Assembly (NCBI GenBank): GCA_003554585.1
Contig: PWGV01000025.1
Coordinates: forward strand, 1 to 64,000
DNA length: 64,000 bases
Source: Halobacteroidaceae bacterium
GTDB taxonomy: Bacteria > Bacillota > Halanaerobiia > B1SED10-174
Direction: 5' to 3'
The position numbers and the translations under genes are program-made. Under the pieces are notes generated by a model. The model worked only from the letters and a program-made list of their open reading frames with translations, had not been told where the DNA came from and did not search any database. How positions within the stretch are numbered: the first letter of the stretch is position 1; every line of letters begins with the position of its first letter. Below, one piece after another: positions 1 through 7,999 of the stretch.

Positions 1-72
1 ACAGCAGTTAAGCCCTCCAGCGCCCATGGTACTGCGGGAGAAATCCTGTGGGAGAGTAGGTCGCTGCCGGAT
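1..72 (+). rRNA. rrf: 5S ribosomal RNA, 3' part (cut by window edge)
   Basis: The first about 70 bases match the conserved 3' half of bacterial 5S rRNA, with the AGCAGTTAAG loop region, GCGCCCATGGTACTGCGGGAG and the closing GAGAGTAGGTCGCTGCCGG. The 5' half lies outside the window, so the exact 3' end (about 70-72) is inferred because the pairing partner cannot be seen. A 5S gene at this edge implies an rRNA operon just upstream. Confidence 0.93.
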
Positions 73-82
73 ACTTTCTTCA

Positions 83-118
83 AACCCCGTCTCCTTTAAG
101 GACGGGGTTATTTGTTTT
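83..118 (+). terminator. Rho-independent terminator of the rRNA operon
   Basis: A perfect 9-bp stem, AACCCCGTC and GACGGGGTT, with a 9-nt loop is followed by a T-rich run (TTATTTGTTTTT). It lies about 12 bases after the 5S 3' end, as expected for the end of an rRNA operon. Confidence 0.9.
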
Positions 119-211
119 TCGCTAAAGTTTTAAAATTTGAAGGGGAAAAATTACAAAAGGTGAATCTTATAAGGGTAAAAAAAAATTCGTTGGTTGAGAG
201 GGTGAAAATGA

Positions 212-937
212 TTGATTTCAATAAAAGAACTTTCCAAAAGTTATAATCGTGGAGAAATTAAAGCAGTAGAAAATTTAAATCTTGAAGTAAAACCCGGAGA
301 AATTTTTGGCTTCCTTGGCCCCAATGGGGCCGGGAAAACGACGACTATTAAAATGATGGTAGGATTATTAAAGCCCGACCAGGGCTCAGTTTCTATTGGA
401 GGGTTTGATATAAAAAATGATCCTCTTGAAGTAAAGAAGAGGATAGGCTTTGTTCCCGATCAACCAGAAGTTTATGAAAAACTTACCGGTTTAGAATATC
501 TTGATTTTATGGCTGATACCTACGGGGTTTCCAGGGAAAAAAGACTGGAAAGAATGGAAGAGTTGCTGGAAAAATTCCAAATGGAAAATGCGGTTTTTGA
601 CCTGATTCAAAGCTATTCCCATGGAATGCGGCAAAAAATTATATTAATTGGATCTCTCCTGCATGATCCCGAAGTAATAATTATGGATGAACCCCTGACC
701 GGTCTTGACCCGAAATCCTCCCATGCTTTAAAAGAAATGATGAGAGAAAAATGCCAGGAAGGGAAAATAATGTTTTTTTCCACCCATGTCCTTGAAGTTG
801 CAGAGAAGTTTTGCCACCGGGTGGGAATAATTAATAAGGGAGAATTGATTGCCCTGGGAACTCTGGGAGAATTGCAGAATCAGGCTAAGAGAAAATCCTC
901 TTTAGAAAATATTTTCCTGGAGTTGACGAAATCATGA
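212..937 (+). CDS. ABC transporter ATP-binding protein
   Basis: This 241-residue cytoplasmic ATPase would power the membrane protein encoded next. Walker A is GPNGAGKT (about 36-43), the signature is YSHGM (135-139, a variant of LSGGQ), Walker B is VIIMDEP (155-161) and the H-loop histidine is in FSTHV (about 192). It is the ABC-2 export subtype. The start is TTG at 212 after GAGAGGG; the nearby ATG at 208 is in another frame. The stop overlaps the next start (ATGA), so the two are translationally coupled. The cargo is unknown. No clear promoter was seen in 120-211. Confidence 0.9.
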   Translation: MISIKELSKSYNRGEIKAVENLNLEVKPGEIFGFLGPNGAGKTTTIKMMVGLLKPDQGSVSIGGFDIKNDPLEVKKRIGFVPDQPEVYEKLTGLEYLDFMADTYGVSREKRLERMEELLEKFQMENAVFDLIQSYSHGMRQKIILIGSLLHDPEVIIMDEPLTGLDPKSSHALKEMMREKCQEGKIMFFSTHVLEVAEKFCHRVGIINKGELIALGTLGELQNQAKRKSSLENIFLELTKS

Positions 938-2607
938 GGTGGGGCTGTTTTTGGAATCTTGTTAAATTGAATGTAAAAATAACCTTTGGACTTTCGGCCT
1001 GGTTATATTATTTCCGCAAAAAAGATCGTCGGTTTTGGGGAGGCCTGGGAATTTTTGCTGTGATTTTGATTTCTATAGCACCACTGTTTTATCTTTACCT
1101 CCGTCTTGTTCAGGAAACCACCCAGAGCCTTGCTGGAACAGGGATGGAAGGAGTTGTTATTACTTCGGGGGTAATTCTGGCTTCTATTCTTGTTTTAGTT
1201 TTAGGAATTGCTTATGTTATATCAGCTTTTTATTTCGCCAACGATCTTGATTTTATGGTCAGTCTTCCCTTTAGACCTGCGGAGATACTCGGGGGAAAAT
1301 ATGTCGGGGTTTTAGTTTCTGAATACCTAACTATTGCACCCTTTTTCATTCCTCCAGTTATAATATATGGTTTAAATGTAAGTGGAGGCTTTTTTTACTG
1401 GGTTTTTGCAATGGTAATTTTTCTGTTTTTACCTGTCATACCGCTGGTTTTTGCTTCCCTGGGAGTCATGATTTTAATGTCTTTGACCAACCTGGGGCGG
1501 AGGAAAGATTTTTTAAGGTTTTTGGGGATGATTTTAATCCTAGTAATTGTCCTGGGGGCGAATTTCTACCTGACCCGGCTTCCCGAAGGACAGGAAATGG
1601 AATTCATAATGGGAATAATGGAAGATCCTGATGGTCTAATAGCCTTTACGGGTAGAGTTTACCCTCCTTCAATCTGGATAACTCGAGCCCTGGCAGGGCA
1701 AACCCTGGGGTTGCGTTTTGTCAATTTGCTCCTTTTTTCAGGGATTTCTATTCTTGGTTTTGCAGTTTTAATGATTGGAGCTGACCGTTTATTTTTCCAG
1801 GGGCTTATTGGTGGGCAAGAAGTTTCTGCGGGGAAAATAGTCAAACCCGGTTTACTGGAGAAGAAAATGAAGGCCAGGCATCCCATTGTTAGTATTGCAA
1901 TCAGGGAGATAAAAATTTTAATTCGGGTTCCCATTTATCTTTTTAACAGTGTTTTCATTTTGGTCATAGCACCAATTGCTTTATTTTTCCCTCTTTTAAT
2001 GGGAACCGGTGGGGTTAATGTTGATGAATATATTGGGGTGGTTGAACATGAATTATTAATACTGGGAGGGATAGGATTTTTTGGCCTAATGGCTCTTTTT
2101 GGGCCAGCGCTTTCCAGCTCAATATCCCGAGAGGGGAAGCTTTTCCGAATATCCCAGGTGATCCCTGTTCATCCGAATAAGCAAATCCTGGGGAAAATGC
2201 TTTCGGGTTTTTTGATTTCCCTTTTGGTTATCCCTCTTATTTTTCTCGCAGCAATTTTATATATTCCCTGGAGCCTTGGAGAAATAATATTAATTTCATT
2301 CCTTGGGATTTTACTTGCTTTTCCCCTGATGGGTTTCAGTTTGTTCCTGGATTTAATTAGGCCTTATTTTACCTGGCAAAACCCCCAGCAGGCAATAAAA
2401 CAGAACATGAATGTCCTTTTTTCCATGGTTGGAGGCTTTTTGTTTTTGGGGGCATTGGGCTGGGGAGCCTTTAAATTACTGGAAATCGGATTTAATCCCG
2501 GTTGGATTTATTTTTTGCTAGGGCTTTTTACCTTAATAATGGGAACTGTTATTATTGTTATTTTGTTTCGAGTTGCCCCGGATAGATATCAAAAAATCAG
2601 CCTGTAA
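934..2607 (+). CDS. ABC-2 type transporter membrane protein (large permease)
   Basis: This 557-residue very hydrophobic protein has about 12 or more predicted membrane segments. It overlaps the upstream ATPase gene by 4 bp and is its likely permease partner. Its length suggests two fused six-helix ABC-2 halves, with a hydrophilic stretch around residues 290-330. Loop motifs such as DLDFMVSLPF resemble large multi-pass ABC exporters of Bacillota. The substrate cannot be read from the sequence. A terminator follows at 2618, so the pair is a two-gene unit. Confidence 0.82.
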   Translation: MRWGCFWNLVKLNVKITFGLSAWLYYFRKKDRRFWGGLGIFAVILISIAPLFYLYLRLVQETTQSLAGTGMEGVVITSGVILASILVLVLGIAYVISAFYFANDLDFMVSLPFRPAEILGGKYVGVLVSEYLTIAPFFIPPVIIYGLNVSGGFFYWVFAMVIFLFLPVIPLVFASLGVMILMSLTNLGRRKDFLRFLGMILILVIVLGANFYLTRLPEGQEMEFIMGIMEDPDGLIAFTGRVYPPSIWITRALAGQTLGLRFVNLLLFSGISILGFAVLMIGADRLFFQGLIGGQEVSAGKIVKPGLLEKKMKARHPIVSIAIREIKILIRVPIYLFNSVFILVIAPIALFFPLLMGTGGVNVDEYIGVVEHELLILGGIGFFGLMALFGPALSSSISREGKLFRISQVIPVHPNKQILGKMLSGFLISLLVIPLIFLAAILYIPWSLGEIILISFLGILLAFPLMGFSLFLDLIRPYFTWQNPQQAIKQNMNVLFSMVGGFLFLGALGWGAFKLLEIGFNPGWIYFLLGLFTLIMGTVIIVILFRVAPDRYQKISL

Positions 2608-2617
2608 AATGAGAGGG

Positions 2618-2648
2618 ATCCCGTAACTTGCGGGATTTCTTTTTTTTG
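2618..2648 (+). terminator. Rho-independent terminator after the ABC exporter pair
   Basis: The stem ATCCCG/CGGGAT with a 7-nt loop is followed directly by a run of T residues (TTTCTTTTTTTT). It sits 10 bases past the stop codon at 2607. Confidence 0.85.
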
Positions 2649-2682
2649 TGTTATTATTAAGTTCTGAAGGGAGGAAACAGTA

Positions 2683-3456
2683 GTGGGGGAAAACTTCTTG
2701 TATTTTCTGGGAACGGGAGGTTCCCGGCATGTTATGGCCGAACAATTACGGTCCACAGGTGGGACCTATTTTCAAATAAATGATGTGCGGGGCATTATTG
2801 ATCCCGGGCCAGGCGCTCTTGCCCAAATGGTAAAAGCAAGGCCCCTTCTCAAACCAGAAGATTTGTCCGCTGTTATTTTGAGCCATGGCCATATTGACCA
2901 CTGCAATGATGTTAATTTAATTATTGATTCCATGACTCGGGGCGGTCTTAAGAACAGGGGAACCTTATTTGCCCCGGGGGAAATATTAAATGGAAAAAAC
3001 CAGATTCTATTTAACTATTTAAAACCTTTTTTATTGGGTATAGAAAAACTTGAAACCCAAAAAAAATACTATCTTAATGGTCTTTCCTTTTCTACTTCGG
3101 GTCTTCATCAGCACGGGATGGAAACGTATGGATTTTCCTTCCATTCCGAGGAAGGGAAACTATCCTTTATTACTGATACTGCTTACTTTCCAGAGCTATT
3201 TGATTTTTATCAAAACTCCAGGTGGATTGTCGTTAATCTCGTTTTGGAAAGGAATTGTGGGAATGCTCAACACCTTGATATTAATGGGGTAAAGGAACTT
3301 TTAATCAGGCTAAAACCCGAAGTTGCAGTGATAACACATTTCGGAAAAACTATCCTGAGAAAAGGGCCTAAAAAGATTGCCTCCCGGTTAGAGAAGGAGA
3401 CGGGGATAAAAAAGGTTTTTGCACCGGAAGATGGAGATAGAATAAAACTTAACTAA
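2683..3456 (+). CDS. Metallo-beta-lactamase-fold hydrolase
   Basis: This 257-residue cytoplasmic protein begins at GTG 2683 behind GGGAGG. The family signature HxHxDH is SHGHIDH (residues 68-73). Further likely metal ligands are the histidines in GLHQHGM, the Asp in ITDTAYF and the His in VITHFGK. The N-terminal FLGTGGSR and DPGPGAL stretches resemble RNase Z-like and phosphodiesterase-like members of the superfamily. It carries no signal peptide. The substrate (RNA, nucleotide or small ester) cannot be decided. It appears monocistronic, as ribU has its own promoter downstream. Confidence 0.8.
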   Translation: MGENFLYFLGTGGSRHVMAEQLRSTGGTYFQINDVRGIIDPGPGALAQMVKARPLLKPEDLSAVILSHGHIDHCNDVNLIIDSMTRGGLKNRGTLFAPGEILNGKNQILFNYLKPFLLGIEKLETQKKYYLNGLSFSTSGLHQHGMETYGFSFHSEEGKLSFITDTAYFPELFDFYQNSRWIVVNLVLERNCGNAQHLDINGVKELLIRLKPEVAVITHFGKTILRKGPKKIASRLEKETGIKKVFAPEDGDRIKLN

Positions 3457-3499
3457 AAAATTAAGGGGAACAAAAGGGTAAGGGGTCAAACAAAAATTA

Positions 3500-3528
3500 T
3501 TGACCAGAAAGGCTTTTTCTGGTATATT
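3500..3528 (+). promoter_or_regulatory. Promoter of ribU with an inverted repeat filling the spacer
   Basis: The -35 is TTGACC (3500-3505), the spacer is exactly 17 bp, and the -10 is TATATT (3523-3528). The spacer contains the perfect inverted repeat CCAGAAA-N5-TTTCTGG (3504-3522). That repeat could be an operator, or a weak hairpin ending the upstream transcript; no T-run follows it. Confidence 0.7.
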
Positions 3529-3551
3529 AAGAAAAGAATTGAATAAGAAAG

Positions 3552-3660
3552 TCTTCAGGGCGGGGTGGAAGTCCCCACCGGTGGTATAGCCCACGAGCTC
3601 AAATAAGAGCTGACCCGGTGCAATTCCGGGGCCGACGGTGAAAGTCCGGACGGAAGAAGA
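3552..3660 (+). ncRNA. FMN riboswitch (RFN element)
   Basis: The conserved core of the RFN element is present: CAGGGCGGGGTGGAAGTCCC, then ACCGGTGGTATAGCCCACGAG, then GACCCGGTGCAATTCCGG, and the closing GCCGACGGTGAAAGTCCG with GACGGAAGAAGA. The aptamer ends at about 3660 and is followed by a terminator and the riboflavin transporter gene. This fits transcription attenuation when FMN is abundant. Confidence 0.96.
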
Positions 3661-3675
3661 CGATTTTTTATGCCG

Positions 3676-3704
3676 CCCTGGATGATGTCCAGGGTTATTT
3701 TTTT
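3676..3704 (+). terminator. Attenuator terminator of the FMN riboswitch
   Basis: The 7-bp stem CCCTGGA/TCCAGGG with a 5-nt loop is followed by TTATTTTTTT. It lies between the aptamer and the ribosome-binding site AGGAGG of ribU, so it is placed to be the expression platform. Confidence 0.88.
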
Positions 3705-3719
3705 AGGAGGTCTGCCAAG

Positions 3720-4259
3720 ATGAAAAAAGTAAACAAACTTGCATTGGGTGGAATTTTTAGTGGTATTTCTATTTTGCTGGCCATCTGGATCCATTTTCCG
3801 ATTATTCCTGGTGCTGGATTTTTGCTCTATGACCCCGCCGATATTCCGATTTTAATTGGTGGCTTTATGCTGGGTCCTGCAATAGGGGCGGCAATGGCTT
3901 TTGTAGTTTCAATAATTATGGCTGCTGTAACTGGCCAGGGTGGACCAATTGGGGCGATTATGCACTTTTTGTCAACAGGGACCCTTGTTATTGTTGCCAG
4001 CTATATTTATATGAATAATAAGACCAGGATTGGAGCCGTTCAGGGCTTAATTGCGGGAAGTATTGGAATGGTTATCATTATGGTAATAAGCAACCTGATT
4101 CTTACTCCAATCTATATGGGCGTTTCCCGCGAAGTTGTTATAGGGATGCTCTTGCCGGCAATAATCCCATTTAATCTACTAAAGGCAGGGATCAATTCTG
4201 TATTCACTTTTCTGATTTATAAAAAAGTAAGCAGTTTCTTTAAAAATATCGCTGAATAA
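3720..4259 (+). CDS. ribU: Riboflavin ECF transporter S component RibU
   Basis: This 179-residue integral membrane protein has about six hydrophobic segments. It is the substrate-binding S component that works with a shared energy-coupling (EcfA/EcfA'/EcfT) module, which is not in this window. The start ATG 3720 follows TTAGGAGG. The sequence LYDPADIPILIGGFMLGP near residues 36-58 is typical of RibU. The FMN riboswitch directly upstream strongly supports riboflavin as the substrate. The gene ends against the convergent beta-propeller gene on the minus strand. Confidence 0.93.
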   Translation: MKKVNKLALGGIFSGISILLAIWIHFPIIPGAGFLLYDPADIPILIGGFMLGPAIGAAMAFVVSIIMAAVTGQGGPIGAIMHFLSTGTLVIVASYIYMNNKTRIGAVQGLIAGSIGMVIIMVISNLILTPIYMGVSREVVIGMLLPAIIPFNLLKAGINSVFTFLIYKKVSSFFKNIAE

Positions 4260-4286
4260 AAAAACCCCGCCTTAATAGGTGGGGCT
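4257..4286 (-). terminator. Terminator between convergent ribU and the beta-propeller gene
   Basis: The stem CCCCGCC/GGTGGGG (one G-T wobble) with a 6-nt loop is followed, on the minus strand, by about eight T residues. On the plus strand the run after the hairpin is poor (CTTTGG). It therefore mainly serves the minus-strand gene, whose stop codon lies inside the loop. Confidence 0.78.
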
Positions 4287-6299
4287 TTGGTATTCAAAAA
4301 GGAATAATCCTTTTTCTTGTGAGGCCAGGCCGAGGTATGGAGGGTATAAATCGATAATGGTGCTTCCTTCAACTTCCAGCCTGAATTCGGGAACTGGGTT
4401 GGCAGGAGAAAAAAGGGAGAAAAACTCAACTCCCTGTTCCCGGGACAAGGCAAGGAGCCTGCTATCATTAATAACAAGGCTGTTAGGTCCGGGATGTTCA
4501 AAATCCAGATTTCTTTTTTGTTCGATTACTTCGGGATTGGAGTAATCATAAATTTTTACCCGGCCCTTTTCCCCCGAAGCCATTCTTTGCGATAGGTAAA
4601 GGTGATTATTGTAATGTTTAATGTCCGAGGGTGGTTGGGTTAGTTCTATTTTTTTAATTTTTTTGGGGCTATGAGGTTCGGATATATCGTAAATCCCCAG
4701 GTAAGGTTCACCCGCGGCAAAAAGAAGATTACTATCTGGATCAATGTGAACATTATTGACAGTATCCCCCTGGGAAAATAGAAGCAGGTTGACAGGGGAA
4801 GAAGGGTCAATGCAGTCTACAATCCAGACGCCCCCACCACCTGCGGCAACAAAAGCCAGGTTTCTAAAAAGGACAATATCCTGAGTCCAGCCCTTTTTGT
4901 AATCAGGTTGATTATCGGGATAGGGAAAGGGTAGAAAACCTGCAAAAGCCATGTTCCCAGGTTCATTTTTGTTAACAGTTACCAATCCGATCCCACTGGC
5001 AATAAAAAGTTTATTCTCGAAAGCAAAAATTTTTTGCCCGATTCCCGGGACTTCAATCCAGTTTAATGGTTCCGGGGTATTTGGGTTTTGCTCATTTATC
5101 CTTAGTTCCCAGAGTCGCTCTATTCCGCTGGCAAAAAAGGCTCTTCCTTGAGCTATTGAGAGGGCTTCAAGTTTCTGGGGGTATTCAAGGTGGCCCGATT
5201 TTTCGACTCCCGGAAGGTCCTCAATATTTAACAACAAAACTCCATCAAATAGGGAAATAACCGTTGCTTTTTTGCTGGTTACATCAAGGAAATTTGGTTC
5301 GGGCCCCAGACTATTGGTAAAAGGGGTTTTAATAGAAATTTTTTCCTGGACTTCGGAGTTTTGTAGAAAATACAAGCCATTTTTCCCTGTTGCGATTATC
5401 CTTTCTTCATCCGATCTGACCGTATGGATAAACTCGTCGCCAAATTCTTCGGGGGGAACGGCTTTAATAAAGTTGATCCGGACGGGGTTGGAAATATCAT
5501 AGAGAACAAGGCCACCTTCGCCATCTGCAACATAAAGAATATTATCTGAAAGGGCCATATCTTTAATATGATTGCCTCTATTAATTGTTGCCAGGTGGCG
5601 CTGTTGGGGAGTAATTTGGTCTTCTTCCATTTCTTCAATTTCTTCGGGAAGAATAATTTCATCCTGGGGTTCTTCTTCTTCATCTAAATCAAGAATAACT
5701 TTTTCCATATCCAGTTCGGGTTCTTTTAAATCAATTACAAAAAGGTTGGTTGTAGCCAGTCCGTCAATCAGGAAGATTATGTTTTCGCGAAAAATTGCTT
5801 TCCAAACCGCTCCCTGAGCCTGGATAAAAATTTCTTCTTCAAGGGTTTCTTTATCCAGAACAAAGAGACCATCCAGACCTGCAGAAACAAAAAGCCGGCC
5901 GTCGGTTGCGGAAATATGCCAGATTTCCTTTGCTTCTGTCCAGTGCTTTAAAGGGTCAGTTTCGTTTTTTTCCCGGGAAAAAACATAAAGGCCCCCACCA
6001 CGAGTTCCAATAAAAAGGTGGTTTGAGCCTGTTTCGATTGAAGATATAGTTGCGGGGAGAGAATAATTTCCCGCATAGTTATAGGAATTAGCAGAAGAAA
6101 TTTCAAAAAATAAAACCTGGTTGCCGCTTCCCAAATAAATAAAGTCCCCTGCATCGTGGATAATCTGGGCCCTGGTAAAGGGCCAATACGATGATAGGGG
6201 TAAATCAAAGTCCATTTCTGTTATATTGCCTGCGGCCAGGGTTTGAGGAGCAAAAAATAAAAAAAGAAAAAAAATAAGGTAAGCAGCTTTTTTCTTCAT
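4272..6299 (-). CDS. Exported LVIVD-repeat beta-propeller protein
   Basis: The ORF-track version starts too early. ATG at 6299 gives a 675-residue protein beginning MKKKAAYLIFFLFLFF...TLAAG, a clear signal peptide without a lipobox Cys. The mature part has repeats of the LVIVD type, each a strand with L(F/Y)VAxGxGGLxxxDxSxPxxP, for example LYVADGEGGLVLYDISNP and FVAAGGGGVWIVDCIDPSSP, consistent with a beta-propeller. A very acidic insertion (EEEEPQDE...EEIEEMEED) sits near residue 220. It starts 16 bp after the PerR-like gene ends, so it is probably co-transcribed. The function is unknown; it is likely an extracytoplasmic binding or scaffold protein. Confidence 0.8.
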   Translation of the reverse strand: MKKKAAYLIFFLFLFFAPQTLAAGNITEMDFDLPLSSYWPFTRAQIIHDAGDFIYLGSGNQVLFFEISSANSYNYAGNYSLPATISSIETGSNHLFIGTRGGGLYVFSREKNETDPLKHWTEAKEIWHISATDGRLFVSAGLDGLFVLDKETLEEEIFIQAQGAVWKAIFRENIIFLIDGLATTNLFVIDLKEPELDMEKVILDLDEEEEPQDEIILPEEIEEMEEDQITPQQRHLATINRGNHIKDMALSDNILYVADGEGGLVLYDISNPVRINFIKAVPPEEFGDEFIHTVRSDEERIIATGKNGLYFLQNSEVQEKISIKTPFTNSLGPEPNFLDVTSKKATVISLFDGVLLLNIEDLPGVEKSGHLEYPQKLEALSIAQGRAFFASGIERLWELRINEQNPNTPEPLNWIEVPGIGQKIFAFENKLFIASGIGLVTVNKNEPGNMAFAGFLPFPYPDNQPDYKKGWTQDIVLFRNLAFVAAGGGGVWIVDCIDPSSPVNLLLFSQGDTVNNVHIDPDSNLLFAAGEPYLGIYDISEPHSPKKIKKIELTQPPSDIKHYNNHLYLSQRMASGEKGRVKIYDYSNPEVIEQKRNLDFEHPGPNSLVINDSRLLALSREQGVEFFSLFSPANPVPEFRLEVEGSTIIDLYPPYLGLASQEKGLFLFEYQSPTY

Positions 6300-6315
6300 C
6301 AGAGAGCCCCCTGAC

Positions 6316-6705
6316 TTAAGTTTCTTCGATACAGTCCGCGCAGGTTCCGAAGAAGTCGGCGTTATGGCCCAGAATTTGGTGGGGGGTTTTTCCTGAGAAA
6401 GTTCTGTCCAGTTCTTCCTGGTAGGAACCTTCAAGGTCATAAACCCTACTGCATTCAAGACAATGAAAATGATAATGTTGTTGGGGATTTCCGTCATAAC
6501 GCTTGAACTTATTATGGATATTGATTTCCTGAACTTCTCCTAAATCTCTTAGAACATTAAGATTACGATAAATTGTTCCCAGACTAACCTGCGGTATTTC
6601 TTCCCGAACTTCTAAATAAAGTTCCGAGGCTGCGGGATGGTCTTTTCTGCGTTTAAGAATATTCAATATAGTTTTTCGTTGCCTGGTCATCCTTTTCTGG
6701 GTCAT
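6316..6705 (-). CDS. Fur-family metalloregulator, PerR-like
   Basis: This 129-residue transcription factor has an N-terminal winged helix (VSLGTIYRNLNVLRDLG, about 40-56) and a C-terminal metal-binding dimer domain. Structural zinc would be held by C82xxC85 and C122xxC125. The regulatory-site ligands look PerR-like rather than Fur-like: Asp in KRYDGN (D71) and Asp in VYDLEG (D90) align with the two Asp ligands of Bacillus PerR, with histidines in HYHFHC. A peroxide-sensing role is therefore likely but not proven. GAGGAGG precedes ATG 6705 with a rather long spacer of 13. It heads a two-gene unit with the beta-propeller gene. Confidence 0.87.
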   Translation of the reverse strand: MTQKRMTRQRKTILNILKRRKDHPAASELYLEVREEIPQVSLGTIYRNLNVLRDLGEVQEINIHNKFKRYDGNPQQHYHFHCLECSRVYDLEGSYQEELDRTFSGKTPHQILGHNADFFGTCADCIEET

Positions 6706-6749
6706 TTTTAGGCCGGCACCTCCTCTGGAAAAGGCCTGGAGTAAGTTTT

Positions 6750-6778
6750 AAGTTAGCATAACCAAGGGAGAATGTCAA
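6750..6778 (-). promoter_or_regulatory. Promoter of the PerR-like gene
   Basis: On the minus strand there is a perfect -35 TTGACA (plus-strand 6773-6778), a 17-bp spacer, and an extended -10 TGCTAACTT (hexamer at 6750-6755). No canonical PerR box (TTATAATnATTATAA) was seen. Confidence 0.55.
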
Positions 6779-6891
6779 GTTTGGACCATCCCTGGAGAAT
6801 TTACAGAAGGGAAAAGAAGGCATCTGAAACACTTTCGCTGAAGTAATTACAAAATAAATTCTATTAAAACTTTCTTTAATGGAGGGTAAAC

Positions 6892-7944
6892 ATGGCAAAA
6901 ATTGAACTAGGACTGATTTTTGGTGGAAAATCACTGGAGCACCCTATTTCTGTTATGTCCGCAAGGTCGATAGTTAACGCCGTTAATCCGGAAAAATATA
7001 ATGTTATCCCTATCCTCATTACTCCCCGGGGACAATGGCTGGGGCCAAAACCTGCCCAAGAACTCCTGGCAGGAATTGATTCTGTGGCCGGAGCAGAAGA
7101 AGTTTTTCTGGCCAACCGGAGGGGGAAACCCTGTCTGTGCTATTTAGATGGGAAAAAACCACCCATTTTCCTGGATGTAGCTTTTCCGGCCCTGCATGGG
7201 CCTTTTGGCGAAGATGGAACTATCCAGGGGTTGTTTGAAATGATTGGACTTCCCTATATTGGTTCGGGAGTCCTTGCCTCGGCTCTCGCCATGGACAAGG
7301 GTTATATGAAAGAGATTTTTACCCGGCACAATCTTCCCCAGACCGACTATTATATAGTAGAAAAAGAAAAGTGGGCGGAAAACCACCATTCCTGCGGGGA
7401 AAAAGCTGTAGAACGAATTGGCTTCCCTGCTTTTGTTAAACCTGCTGCTCTTGGTTCAAGTGTTGGGATCACAAAGGTAACTGATAGGGAGCAGCTCTTT
7501 TCTGCAATCGAAGGAGCTCTGGGGCTGGGGAAAAGGGCTCTGGTGGAGAGGTGTGTTTCCGGTAGGGAGTTTGAGTGCAGTGTTCTCGGAAATAGTAACC
7601 CTAAAGTTGCGGGCCCCGGAGAGGTTGTTTCCCGGAGAGAATTTTATGATTACCAGGCCAAATATACTGACGGAGAAGCAGACTTGATTTTCAATCCGGA
7701 TCTTTCCGAAAGGGAAAAGGAAAAATTCAAAGAACTTGCCCTGCTTGCTTTCCAGGTTCTGGGTTGCAAAGGCCTGGCCCGGGTTGATTTCTTTTTTACC
7801 CCTGCGGGGAAGATTTTAATAAATGAACTAAACACAATTCCGGGTTTTACCCAGTTCAGTATGTATCCCCAACTCTGGATTGAAGAAGGAATTGAGTACA
7901 GCGAATTAATTGACGAACTTGTTGCTCACGCGCTGAATACCTGA
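6892..7944 (+). CDS. ddl: D-alanine--D-alanine ligase
   Basis: This 350-residue cytoplasmic ATP-grasp enzyme joins two D-alanines for the peptidoglycan precursor. N-terminal LIFGGKSLEHPISVMSA is the Ddl signature. KPAALGSSVGITKV (about 181-194) is the ATP-grasp/serine motif, YDYQAKY the omega-loop, and INELNTIPGFTQFSMYP the C-terminal metal and D-Ala site. The start ATG 6892 follows GGAGGG. It stands just upstream of dinB and the dcw cluster, where its product is used by MurF. Confidence 0.96.
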   Translation: MAKIELGLIFGGKSLEHPISVMSARSIVNAVNPEKYNVIPILITPRGQWLGPKPAQELLAGIDSVAGAEEVFLANRRGKPCLCYLDGKKPPIFLDVAFPALHGPFGEDGTIQGLFEMIGLPYIGSGVLASALAMDKGYMKEIFTRHNLPQTDYYIVEKEKWAENHHSCGEKAVERIGFPAFVKPAALGSSVGITKVTDREQLFSAIEGALGLGKRALVERCVSGREFECSVLGNSNPKVAGPGEVVSRREFYDYQAKYTDGEADLIFNPDLSEREKEKFKELALLAFQVLGCKGLARVDFFFTPAGKILINELNTIPGFTQFSMYPQLWIEEGIEYSELIDELVAHALNT

Positions 7945-7952
7945 CAAAAATT

Positions 7953-7980
7953 TTGAAAATTCGAACGTATGTGCTATAAT
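7953..7980 (+). promoter_or_regulatory. dinB promoter with LexA (SOS) box-like site
   Basis: The -35 is TTGAAA (7953-7958), the spacer is 16 bp, and the -10 is a perfect TATAAT (7975-7980). Within the spacer, CGAACGTATGTGCT (7962-7975) matches 12 of 14 positions of the Gram-positive LexA consensus CGAACRNRYGTTYG. Bound LexA would cover the promoter core. Confidence 0.7.
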
Positions 7981-7999
7981 ATTTACAGAGGAGGTATTC

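Noticed and set aside
4279-6208. Several ORFs opposite the beta-propeller gene (such as 4279..4545 + and 5572..5817 +)
   Set aside because: They have no ribosome-binding site or family features and overlap a well-supported signal-peptide protein; they are antisense shadows.
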